From: Thiobacillus sp.
GTDB lineage: Bacteria > Pseudomonadota > Gammaproteobacteria > Burkholderiales > Thiobacillaceae
Direction of reading: 5' to 3'
Assembly: GCA_011391285.1 (NCBI GenBank)
Contig: JAABQU010000055.1
Coordinates: 1-35,574 of the forward strand
DNA: 35,574 nt
Positions 8,892-16,634 of this stretch are shown here, in pieces (position 1 is the first letter of the stretch; every line of letters begins with the position of its first letter). The notes under the pieces are model-generated. The model worked only from the letters and a program-made list of their open reading frames with translations. It searched no databases and had not been told where the DNA came from. Made by a program: the position numbers and the translations under genes.

Positions 8892-10193
8892 ATGACGCCG
8901 CAGGCCAACTTCATGATCCTGGCGCCGATCGTTCCGGCACGCGAGTCGGAGTTGCGCCAGTTGCTCGCCGCGATGAACGACGCGCCGGGATGCGTCAACC
9001 CGGACAACACGCTGATTCCGTTCGCGCAGTTCGATACGCTGCATTACGCGCGTTTGCTGATCCTCGACGACAAGACGATCGAGGACGTGCGCATCCATGG
9101 CGTGCCGGTACGCACCTACCCGCTCTATCTCGCCTTTCTCGGCGACATCGACGGCGCGGAAGACGATTTCCTCGACGTACTGGCGCAGCGCGCGCCGGAT
9201 GGCCTGTGCGCGATCTTTGCGTGCTGCGAGGGTTTCACACCCGAAACCGATCTTCTGCCCTGGATGCAACGACACCGCAGCCCCGCCATCGCAAATTACG
9301 TGAACTGGCGCGGGCGCACGGTGAAGCAGGTGCGCGAAGAAGCGGCGCTGAGAGATGCGATCGAAGCCCACCTCACAAGCCATGCGTCCGCGCTCGAAGG
9401 TCTGCCGCCCACGGAGATTAACGCCCGGCTGCGGCGCTTCGTCGACGCGGAGCAATCCGCTGGCCGCCTCGCCCTGTCCGGTGAGGGCGCGACGCCGGTG
9501 GGCTGGTGGATCGCCAACACGCTGCACCTGATCGGCGCGCCCTTGCTGGTATTGCTGGCCTCGCCGCTGCTCATTCTGGTCGCGCCGTTCTATCTCCTGC
9601 GCCTGCGCCAGATGGAGAAATCCGATCCGGCGCCATCTGTCCCCGTCGACCTGGCCTATTCCGAGGCGCTGGCGTTCGCGGAAGATCGCGATGTCACCAA
9701 TCAGTACAGCGCCCTGGGCAGCCTGAAGCCAGGCCTGGTGCGGCTGTTGACGACCCTGGTCGTGCTCGGCACGGTTGACTATGCCGTGCGGCACCTGGTC
9801 CGACCCGGCCGTCTGGGACGCGTGCGCACGATCCATTTCGCGCGCTGGGTGTTTGTCGACGGCACCCGGCGGCTGGCGTTTTTCAGCAACTACGACGGCA
9901 GCGCCGAGAGCTACATGGACGATTTCATCAACAAGGCCGGCTTCGGTCTGAACGTGTTTTCCAGCAACGGCGTCGGCTATCCCCGAACCAACTGGCTGGT
10001 GCTGGACGGCTGCGCCGACGAACTCAGGTTCAAGGCATACCAGCGCCGCCACACCCTGCCGACACAGGTCTGGTACAAGGCCTACCCCGGTTTGACGGCG
10101 GTCGATCTTGAACGCAACACGCGCATTCGCCGCGGCCTGGAATCCGCGACGCTCAGTGACCAGGAGGCCCGCGCATGGCTCGCCCTGCTATGA
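8892..10193 (+). CDS. Membrane-anchored protein with two similar halves, linked to catalase and DyP genes
   Basis: The 433-residue product is unrecognised. A strongly hydrophobic segment at ~205-240 (GAPLLVLLASPLLILVAP core) separates two soluble halves. Each half carries a related stretch: LHYARLLILDD then YPLYLAFLGDIDG and EDDF in the first (HYAR at 51-54), and IHFARWVFVD then RLAFFSNYDG and MDDF in the second (HFAR at 315-318). This looks like an internal duplication of an alpha+beta, possibly ferredoxin-like, domain. DyP peroxidases are also built from two ferredoxin-like halves, but the DyP heme motifs GxxDG and the proximal His motif are absent. The gene starts 6 nt after the catalase-like gene and overlaps the DyP gene by 19 nt. 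Coupled expression and a physical partnership are likely. Confidence 0.7.
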   Translation: MTPQANFMILAPIVPARESELRQLLAAMNDAPGCVNPDNTLIPFAQFDTLHYARLLILDDKTIEDVRIHGVPVRTYPLYLAFLGDIDGAEDDFLDVLAQRAPDGLCAIFACCEGFTPETDLLPWMQRHRSPAIANYVNWRGRTVKQVREEAALRDAIEAHLTSHASALEGLPPTEINARLRRFVDAEQSAGRLALSGEGATPVGWWIANTLHLIGAPLLVLLASPLLILVAPFYLLRLRQMEKSDPAPSVPVDLAYSEALAFAEDRDVTNQYSALGSLKPGLVRLLTTLVVLGTVDYAVRHLVRPGRLGRVRTIHFARWVFVDGTRRLAFFSNYDGSAESYMDDFINKAGFGLNVFSSNGVGYPRTNWLVLDGCADELRFKAYQRRHTLPTQVWYKAYPGLTAVDLERNTRIRRGLESATLSDQEARAWLALL

Positions 10194-11701
10194 ACGAAGT
10201 CGATTACGCCGGGCCTGATTACAGCGACGTTCAGGGCCTGCTGCGCTTCGGCTACGGGCGACTGATCAAGGCTACCTACGCGCTGCTGCGGGTGAAAAAC
10301 GCCGCCGCCGCGCGCGCCTGGCTGCGCACCGCGCCGGTCAGCAACGCAATGATGATGAACCCGCCGCCCGCCACGGCGCTGCAGGTCGCATTCACCGCGC
10401 CGGGCCTGCGCGCGCTCGGCGTGCCCGAGCCGGTGATCGCGGGCTTCTCGCTCGCGTTTCGCGCCGGCATGGCCCAGGAAAGCCGTGCGCGCCAATTGGG
10501 CGATGTGGAAACTAACGCCCCCGAGTATTGGCAATGGGGCGGCCCCGCCAGCGAGGTGCACCTCGTGGTCATGTTCTTCGCCCATCCGGACAGCTTCGAT
10601 GCCTTTGTGCAGGGCGTCACCGGCGACACCTGGGGGGCGGCGTTCAGCGAAGTCGACTGGCTCAAGACCGAGAATCTCGACGGTGTCGAACCCTTCGGTT
10701 TCGCCGACGGCATCAGCCAGCCACAGCTGGATTGGGAGCAGCAACGGCATCCCCCCCACACCGAGTTCGACTACAGCAACGTGGTCGCGCTCGGCGAATT
10801 CCTGCTGGGGTATCGAAATGAATACGGCCTGATTACCGACCGGCCTTTGCTCGATCCCGATGCCGCGAGCGCGGGCCTGCTGCCCGCCTTGGACGCGCCG
10901 GAGAAAAGAGACCTCGGCCGCAACGGTACCTATCTGGTGATGCGGCAACTGGAACAGGATGTTCGCACGTTCTGGCAGTTCGTCCACCAGCAGGCCGGCG
11001 GCAACGCGGCCGACGCGCAAGAGCTGGCGGCGGCGATGGTGGGGCGGACGCGCGCGGGCGATCCGCTGGTGCCGGTCCAGCAACAACCCATTCCCGGGAC
11101 AGGCACAGCGCCGGAACGGATTCGGCAAAACCAGTTTACTTTCGACCAGGATCCGGCAGGCGCGCGCTGTCCGTTCGGTGCGCATGTGCGGCGCGCCAAT
11201 CCGCGCAATACCGACTTCCCCGAGCGCCCCGCCGATCTGCTGAAAAAGCTCCTCACGATGCTGGGCTTTGGCCCGCAGGATTTCCGCGACGACCTCATGT
11301 CATCCGTGCGCTTTCACCGCATCCTGCGACGTGGCCGCGAATATGGCTGCGAACTGAAACCGGAGGATGCGCTGGCGCCCGCGCCACCGGATGACCCGAA
11401 GCGCGGACTGCACTTCATTTGCCTCAACGCCAATATTTCGCGCCAATTCGAATTCGTGCAGAACGCGTGGATGGTGAGCACCAAGTTTTCCGGCCTGAGC
11501 GGCGAGAGCGATCCACTGGTCGGCAATCGCCAGGCCATCGCCGGGTGCCCGGTGACCCGCGATTTCACCGTGCAGCGCGACGGCGCTTTGCGCCATCGCG
11601 TGACGGGACTTCCGCAGTTTGTCGCAGTGCGCGGCGGGGCGTATTTCTTTCTCCCCAGCCTGCGCGCGTTGCGCTACATCGCCGGAGCAAACGATGCATA
11701 A
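10175..11701 (+). CDS. DyP-type heme peroxidase
   Basis: The 508-residue product carries the DyP signature GFADG at 175-179 (catalytic Asp178) and the proximal heme ligand region PFGAHVRRANPR with His337. The later motif NANISRQFEFVQ holds the conserved distal Arg. No Tat or Sec signal is visible, so it is predicted to be cytoplasmic or carried by a partner. It is longer than the ~300-residue class A/B enzymes and closer in size to the larger class C/D enzymes. The ATG at 10175 has a strong AGGAGG at 10162-10167; an alternative ATG at 10190 would shorten it by five residues. It overlaps the membrane protein gene by 19 nt, implying translational coupling. Likely substrates are peroxides with an organic donor; lipid hydroperoxides are a context-based guess. 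Confidence 0.9.
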   Translation: MARPAMNEVDYAGPDYSDVQGLLRFGYGRLIKATYALLRVKNAAAARAWLRTAPVSNAMMMNPPPATALQVAFTAPGLRALGVPEPVIAGFSLAFRAGMAQESRARQLGDVETNAPEYWQWGGPASEVHLVVMFFAHPDSFDAFVQGVTGDTWGAAFSEVDWLKTENLDGVEPFGFADGISQPQLDWEQQRHPPHTEFDYSNVVALGEFLLGYRNEYGLITDRPLLDPDAASAGLLPALDAPEKRDLGRNGTYLVMRQLEQDVRTFWQFVHQQAGGNAADAQELAAAMVGRTRAGDPLVPVQQQPIPGTGTAPERIRQNQFTFDQDPAGARCPFGAHVRRANPRNTDFPERPADLLKKLLTMLGFGPQDFRDDLMSSVRFHRILRRGREYGCELKPEDALAPAPPDDPKRGLHFICLNANISRQFEFVQNAWMVSTKFSGLSGESDPLVGNRQAIAGCPVTRDFTVQRDGALRHRVTGLPQFVAVRGGAYFFLPSLRALRYIAGANDA

Positions 11702-11833
11702 CGGGGTAGCCGCCAGCCCGGCCGCTTCGACGTGGCTTCGGGAAGCAGAAGCCGGGACGGAGTCACATAGTGATCGAACGCGTGCCGCTCGCCGATCGAA
11801 CCGGTTCCGCCGCGTTGCCGCGCGCACGGGATT

Positions 11834-11865
11834 GGCCTTCACCACGCGTCTGCGTGGTGAAGGCC
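11834..11865. repeat. Perfect 14-bp inverted repeat (hairpin) after the DyP gene
   Basis: Two 14-bp arms, 11834-11847 and 11852-11865, are exact reverse complements with a 4-nt loop (GTCT). It lies in the 256-nt gap between the DyP gene and the EEP-fold gene, the largest gap of the run. No T-tract follows it, so it is a weak candidate for an intrinsic terminator. It could instead be an RNA-processing or stability hairpin separating two sub-operons. I see no gene in the rest of the gap. Confidence 0.6.
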
Positions 11866-11957
11866 GCCAGGCACACACACCCGGTAAGGCCTCGTCGATT
11901 CAGCGCAAGGCCGCGCTGCGGGAAACCCCGAAAACCCTTTGATCCGGAAAGCCCACC

Positions 11958-12860
11958 ATGCCTACCCTCCGCCTCGCCACCTTCAACGCCGAAAACCTGT
12001 TCGCCCGCTACCGTTTCAAGGACGGCTTCCAGCCCACGGCGGACGACGGCTTCACCATCAACGACACGGCCTTCCGCATTTACGACGACGAATCGAAAAA
12101 GATCACCGCCAAGGCGATCCGCGCGGTGAACGCCGACGTGATCTGCCTGCAGGAAGTGGAAAGTCTGCCGGTGCTGGATCGCTTCAATTCGTTTTATCTC
12201 GGCGGCATGAAATACACGCATCGCGCGGTGATCGACTGCTTTGATCCGCGCCAGATCGACGTCGCCGTATTGTCGCGTTATCCCATCGTCTCGCTGCGCT
12301 CGCATCGGGAAGAACGCAACAAGGCCGGCACTGCCTTCCTGTTTTCGCGCGACTGCCTGGAGGTGGATATCCTGGTCGGCGGCAAGACGCTCACGCTGTA
12401 TCTCAACCATCTCAAGTCCATGATGGAAGGCCGCGAGGCCACGCGCGCGCGGCGGCAGGAACAGGCCGACCGCGTGGCGGCGATCATCGACGCGCGCTGG
12501 AAGAAGTCGGCCTACAAGGGCAATTTCGTGGTGCTGGGCGACCTCAACGATTACCCCGAGGGGAAGACCAGCCTCACCGCCCTGCTCGATCACAAGGGGC
12601 TCGACAACGTGCTGACGCGCCTGCCCGAGGCCGAGCGTTGGACGCATTACTACGCTGGCGGCAACGCTTACCGCCAGCTCGACTATCTGTTGCTGTCGGC
12701 CGGGCTCGCCAGGGCCAACCCCGTCAAGCCCGCCGTGATGCGTCGCGGCCTGCCCTGGCGCGCGCAGCAGGTGACGGAGGAAAGGCTCGACGGCGTCGGT
12801 GAAAACGACCCCAAGGCCTCGGATCACGCCCCGCTGTATATGGACATCACACTCGGATGA
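11958..12860 (+). CDS. Endonuclease/exonuclease/phosphatase-fold hydrolase
   Basis: The 300-residue product has the ordered EEP-superfamily motifs. These are an N-terminal ATFNAENLF with the metal-site Asn, CLQEVE with Glu66, LYLNHLKS with a His, GDLND at 194-198, and SDHAP with Asp289-His290 at the C-terminus. Family knowledge: this fold covers nucleases, inositol-polyphosphate phosphatases and sphingomyelinase-type phosphodiesterases, so nucleic acids and phospholipid head groups are both possible substrates. There is no signal peptide. The lipid-enzyme context makes a phosphodiesterase acting on lipids worth considering, but nothing in the sequence decides it. The stop overlaps a potential ATGA start (12857-12860), suggesting coupling to the next gene. 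Confidence 0.85.
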   Translation: MPTLRLATFNAENLFARYRFKDGFQPTADDGFTINDTAFRIYDDESKKITAKAIRAVNADVICLQEVESLPVLDRFNSFYLGGMKYTHRAVIDCFDPRQIDVAVLSRYPIVSLRSHREERNKAGTAFLFSRDCLEVDILVGGKTLTLYLNHLKSMMEGREATRARRQEQADRVAAIIDARWKKSAYKGNFVVLGDLNDYPEGKTSLTALLDHKGLDNVLTRLPEAERWTHYYAGGNAYRQLDYLLLSAGLARANPVKPAVMRRGLPWRAQQVTEERLDGVGENDPKASDHAPLYMDITLG

Positions 12861-12874
12861 ATCGGGAGCCACGC

Positions 12875-14032
12875 ATGAACGATAAAGCCTTTGAAACCTG
12901 GCAAGCGACTGGCAGCCGATGCGCGCCTGCCATCCTGTCGAGCATGGTTCATCTCCTGCTGCTGGGCATGCTGATCTGTCTCGTGGCACCGACAGCCCGC
13001 GCCGCGCCCCATCCCGATACCTGCGTCGAGGGTTATGTCTGGCGCGAGGCCTACCCGGACGACCATGTCTGCGTCCCCCCCGCCACGCGCGAGCAGGCTG
13101 CGGCCGACAATCGGATGGCGGCGATACGCCGGGAGCCGCAAGGCGGCGCCTATGGGCCCGATACCTGCAGGCCGGGTTTCGTGTGGCGCGAAGCACGGCC
13201 GGATGATCATGTCTGCGTCACCCCCGAGATGCGCGAGCAAACGGCACGCGACAACAGCCTGGCACCCACGCGGCGGCTGATGCCGCCAGCGGCAAAAAAT
13301 GGCGCCCACGCTAAACGGGAAGCCGCCGTTGCAAGGCCGGCCGCACCGGATATGCGCGAGATGAGCCGGCCCGTTCCCAAGGAACCCAAGCTGGAGACGA
13401 GCAGCAAATCGATGTCGATCAGCTTCAAGCTGCCCGAATTTCCCTGGCCACCGCCGCCCTGGTCGACCCGGCTGAAGCTGGACCGCGCGCTGCTGGTGGC
13501 CGCTCAGCCCACGCCCACGAATGGCAGCGTGGCCGCGCGAATGGAGCAGGCACTGGCTGCCAACGGCTACACGCAGGTCAGCTATTACGCTGTGCCGGAC
13601 GGTTTCGCCATGGTCACCCAGATCGAGCGTATCGCGCCCAATGCCGCGTCCGCTGCCGAACAACGCTGGTCGACGCAGATCGAGCCGGTGTCGCTGATTC
13701 CGTTCAATCTCGACGCCTACCTCAAGGCGTTGCTCGGGAAAAATGGCGATACTTTCCGCGTCATCGTGTTCACCTTCACCCCCACCCCTTTCACCACCAG
13801 CGGCAGGGCTGTCGCACCCGGCGAGGCGACGGCCTGGGTGGAGAAAGGCGCCACCGCCCTGCCCGCCGCACTCGCCGCCAAACCCTATGGCAACGACATC
13901 GTCTGCACCGCGCTGGTGTACGAATTCAGGATAACCAGCCTGGGCGCCGCGCTGCAGCGTCCCAGCACCTTCGACGGCACGCAGCACCTGCGTGCCGCCG
14001 GCATCCTGAAAACGCTGGAGCGGCAGCCATGA
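12875..14032 (+). CDS. Secreted protein with duplicated 32-residue Cys-containing repeat
   Basis: The 385-residue product has an N-terminal hydrophobic segment ending in ARA, consistent with Sec export. After it come two tandem copies of a 32-residue unit at ~48-79 and 96-127. Both read PDTC, then GYVWREA or GFVWREA, then PDDHVCV, then REQ and DN, with two Cys each that probably form a disulfide. A linker leads to a C-terminal domain of about 230 residues that I do not recognise. I chose the ATG at 12875 because GGGAG lies 6 nt upstream; the ATG at 12857 overlaps the previous stop and adds six residues. The gene overlaps the next by 4 nt. The repeats may bind a partner or the cell wall, which is unproven. 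Confidence 0.75.
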   Translation: MNDKAFETWQATGSRCAPAILSSMVHLLLLGMLICLVAPTARAAPHPDTCVEGYVWREAYPDDHVCVPPATREQAAADNRMAAIRREPQGGAYGPDTCRPGFVWREARPDDHVCVTPEMREQTARDNSLAPTRRLMPPAAKNGAHAKREAAVARPAAPDMREMSRPVPKEPKLETSSKSMSISFKLPEFPWPPPPWSTRLKLDRALLVAAQPTPTNGSVAARMEQALAANGYTQVSYYAVPDGFAMVTQIERIAPNAASAAEQRWSTQIEPVSLIPFNLDAYLKALLGKNGDTFRVIVFTFTPTPFTTSGRAVAPGEATAWVEKGATALPAALAAKPYGNDIVCTALVYEFRITSLGAALQRPSTFDGTQHLRAAGILKTLERQP

Positions 14033-14451
14033 GCCTCACCATGCAGACCGCGCGCAAGCGGTTGGCCGTCGTCTGGTTCGCCGGCGCGGGCGTGTGTTTC
14101 GTTGTGCTGCTGTTCATCAGTTTTTTCGCCAAGGAAGTCGATCCGACCGGCTTGTGGGACTGGTTCCTGCCCGCCATTGTCCCCAACCTGTCGCTGATCA
14201 TCGGCGTGCTGGTCTACACCCAGCGCCAGCAGGCCGCGACCGACACGCGCATCGATCCCTTCCTCTACCGGCTCGCGCTGTGGCTGTCGCTGCTGTACGT
14301 GCTGCTGCTGGTGCTGCCGCTGCTGTTCTTTCCTCTCACCGGCAAACCCCTGCCCGAACTGCTGAACATCTCGCGCCTGTGGCTGGCCGCCGTTCAGGGG
14401 CTGGCCACCGGCGTGATGGGCGCCTTTTTTGTGCGGCAGGACGGCAAATGA
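14029..14451 (+). CDS. Small four-helix membrane protein
   Basis: The 140-residue product has four hydrophobic segments at roughly 13-34, 44-62, 82-105 and 113-135, with short polar loops. No catalytic or binding motif is visible. It overlaps the preceding secreted-protein gene by the ATGA at 14029-14032, so the two are probably translated together. It is probably an inner-membrane subunit of whatever complex the locus encodes; I cannot name the family. Confidence 0.7.
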   Translation: MSLTMQTARKRLAVVWFAGAGVCFVVLLFISFFAKEVDPTGLWDWFLPAIVPNLSLIIGVLVYTQRQQAATDTRIDPFLYRLALWLSLLYVLLLVLPLLFFPLTGKPLPELLNISRLWLAAVQGLATGVMGAFFVRQDGK

Positions 14452-14458
14452 GCACGCC

Positions 14459-14519
14459 CGGATTGCCCTCTCCGCTGACCCATGGACCATGGCCCCGCGA
14501 TAGCGGAGAGGGCAATCCG
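14459..14519. repeat. Perfect 18-bp inverted repeat between two locus genes
   Basis: The arms 14459-14476 and 14502-14519 are exact reverse complements (CGGATTGCCCTCTCCGCT on the left), separated by 25 nt. The loop contains two copies of CCATGG. It fills much of the 144-nt gap between the small membrane protein gene and the protease-hydrolase gene. It would form a very stable mRNA hairpin. No T-run follows, so differential mRNA stability or a dispersed palindrome is more likely than intrinsic termination. Confidence 0.65.
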
Positions 14520-14595
14520 TATCGCCTGGCATTCGACCCCATCCGTTCGTGCCGGATTTGGGACTGCAAGAACTGAACTGACAAGGGAGACCCTG

Positions 14596-16617
14596 ATGGC
14601 CAAGACATCCTCATCGACACCAAGCGCCGACCGTCCGCTCAAAGCCAGCGCCGAAAAAGCCACCGGCAAGCGACTCGACGCCTTTCCCGACCGCATCGAC
14701 CTGCGCGACTGGTTTTACCAGCCGGCACTGATTTCGCTGCCCGACTCGCTGGTGAGCTGCCCGCTCATCAAGCCGGCGATGATTCTGAACCAGGGCAGCG
14801 AAGGCGCCTGCACCGGCTTTGCGCTGGCAGCGGTGGTAAATTTTCTGCGCACCAGGCAGAAGCGGACCGCGATCGTCAGCCCGCGCATGCTGTACGAACT
14901 GGCGCGCCGCTACGACGAATGGCCGGGCGAGGCTTACGAAGGTTCGTCTGCGCGCGGCGCGATCAAGGCGTGGGCCAAGCATGGGGTGTGTCTGCGCTCG
15001 TCGTGGCAAGACGACCAGCATGGCATCACGCACATGAGCGATGCCATCATCCAGCAGGCGATGGCGGCGCCGGGCGGCGCGTATTACCGCATCCGGCCCT
15101 ACAACGTGCGCGACATGCATACCGCGCTCAACGAAACCGGCATTCTCTACGCCACCCTGATGGTGCACTCGGGCTGGGCCGCTCCGGGCGGCAGCAAGGG
15201 CGACAAGCCGGTACCGGTCAGCTATGTGCACCGGGGCCGCAAAACCACCTTGAAGCTGCCGGTGATCAAACGCAGCGGCAGTGCCGACGGCGGTCATGCC
15301 GTCGCCCTCGTCGGCTACACCCAGCAGGGCTTCATCATCCAGAATTCCTGGGGGCCGGACTGGGGCGCCGGCGGCTTCGCCCTGCTGCCCTACGAGGACT
15401 TTCTGATGCACGCCACCGACGTCTGGGTGGCGCAGCTCGGCGTGCCGGTGACGATGGACCTGTGGGCGGAAGACAAGTCCATCGACACCTCCGGCCTGCA
15501 ACGCACCAGCCGCAGCATTCCATTGGCCGACATCCGGCCTTACGTCATCGACGTCGCCAACAACGGCGAACTGTCGGATTCCGGCGAGTACTGGACTACG
15601 CCGTCCGACATCGAACGCCTGTTCTTCGAAACCATTCCGGCCAGAACCCGCGGCTGGAAAAAACGCCGCATCCTGCTGTATCTGCACGGCGGCCTCAATT
15701 CCGAATCCGCCTCGGCCAAGCGCATCGTCGCCATGCGCGACGTCATGCTGGAAAACGAGATCTATCCCCTGCACATCATGTGGGAGAGCGATTTCCTGTC
15801 CAGCGTCGCCGGCATGTTCAAGGACCTGTTCACCGAGGCCGACAAGCTCGCCGGCGGCGGCTTTATGGAAAATCTCACCGAAGCCAAGGACCGGGTGCTC
15901 GAACTCACGCTGGCGCGTTCCGGCTTCCGGCTGTGGGGCGAGATGAAGGAAAACGCCCAGCTGTCGTCCGACCACCCCCAGAAACTCGGCGCCATCCAGC
16001 TCGTCGCCCACTACGTCGAACTGGCCAAGAAGCAGCTCGCCAGCCACGACAAGGTCGGCTGGGAACTGCACATCGTTGGTCATTCGGCGGGCAGTATCTT
16101 CGCCGCGCACGCCCTGCCCCTGCTGTCCAACCTGGGCATTCCGCTGAAGAGCGTGCAGTTCCTGGCACCGGCCATCCGCACCGACACCTTCAAGGAATTG
16201 CTGCTGCCCGGCCTGGAAGCAGGACATACGCCGCTGCCGAGCCTGTACGTGCTGTCCGACAAGCTGGAGCGCGACGACAGCGTCGGCCCCTATGGCAAGT
16301 CGCTGCTTTATCTGGTGTCGAATGCCTTCGAAGGCACGCGCGAGGTGCCGATTCTGGGGATGAAAGCCTGTATCGACGCCGACAAGACTCTCGCCAAGCT
16401 GTTTGCCAAAAGCGTCGACGGCCGCCCCGCGCTGGTGGTGTCCGAGGGCATTCCGCTCGATCCTGCCAAAGAAGCGGCCGCCATCAAGCAGGGCGCCTCC
16501 GTCAGCCACAGCCACGGCGGCTTCGACAACGATTGCGCCACGATGAACTCGGTCCTCACCCGCGTACTGGGCAGCCTGCCGACGCGGCTGTTCAGCGGGC
16601 GCGATCTGCACTACTGA
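14596..16617 (+). CDS. Papain-like (C1) protease fused to an alpha/beta hydrolase
   Basis: The 673-residue product has two enzyme modules. The N-terminal one (~30-300) is papain-like: QGSEGACTGFALA with nucleophile Cys72, GGHAVALVGY with His234, and QNSWGPDWGAGG with Asn250, in the correct order and spacing. The C-terminal one (~350-670) starts with LLYLHGG, a typical oxyanion-region strand, and has the nucleophile elbow GHSAG at 495-499 (Ser497). A His in HSHGGFDND could complete its triad. No signal or propeptide is visible. I chose ATG 14596 because AGGGAG lies at 14584-14589; an upstream in-frame ATG falls inside the palindrome. The fusion implies that protein and ester/lipid (or lipoprotein) cleavage act together. 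Substrates are unknown. Confidence 0.85.
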   Translation: MAKTSSSTPSADRPLKASAEKATGKRLDAFPDRIDLRDWFYQPALISLPDSLVSCPLIKPAMILNQGSEGACTGFALAAVVNFLRTRQKRTAIVSPRMLYELARRYDEWPGEAYEGSSARGAIKAWAKHGVCLRSSWQDDQHGITHMSDAIIQQAMAAPGGAYYRIRPYNVRDMHTALNETGILYATLMVHSGWAAPGGSKGDKPVPVSYVHRGRKTTLKLPVIKRSGSADGGHAVALVGYTQQGFIIQNSWGPDWGAGGFALLPYEDFLMHATDVWVAQLGVPVTMDLWAEDKSIDTSGLQRTSRSIPLADIRPYVIDVANNGELSDSGEYWTTPSDIERLFFETIPARTRGWKKRRILLYLHGGLNSESASAKRIVAMRDVMLENEIYPLHIMWESDFLSSVAGMFKDLFTEADKLAGGGFMENLTEAKDRVLELTLARSGFRLWGEMKENAQLSSDHPQKLGAIQLVAHYVELAKKQLASHDKVGWELHIVGHSAGSIFAAHALPLLSNLGIPLKSVQFLAPAIRTDTFKELLLPGLEAGHTPLPSLYVLSDKLERDDSVGPYGKSLLYLVSNAFEGTREVPILGMKACIDADKTLAKLFAKSVDGRPALVVSEGIPLDPAKEAAAIKQGASVSHSHGGFDNDCATMNSVLTRVLGSLPTRLFSGRDLHY

Positions 16618-16634
16618 GCAACCAGGAGCCCATC

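Noticed and set aside
7566..10052. Minus-strand frame of 828 codons opposite the catalase-like and two-half genes
   Set aside because: It spans two well-supported genes and has no family signature.
14611..16611. Minus-strand frame of 666 codons opposite the protease-hydrolase gene
   Set aside because: It is a shadow frame caused by high GC. No motifs, and the opposite strand has two intact enzyme modules.
14919..16634. Long plus-strand frame upstream of and in frame with the Pro-rich membrane protein
   Set aside because: It lies inside the protease-hydrolase gene in another frame and is Arg/Gly/His-rich without domains. The true start at 16635 has a good ribosome binding site.
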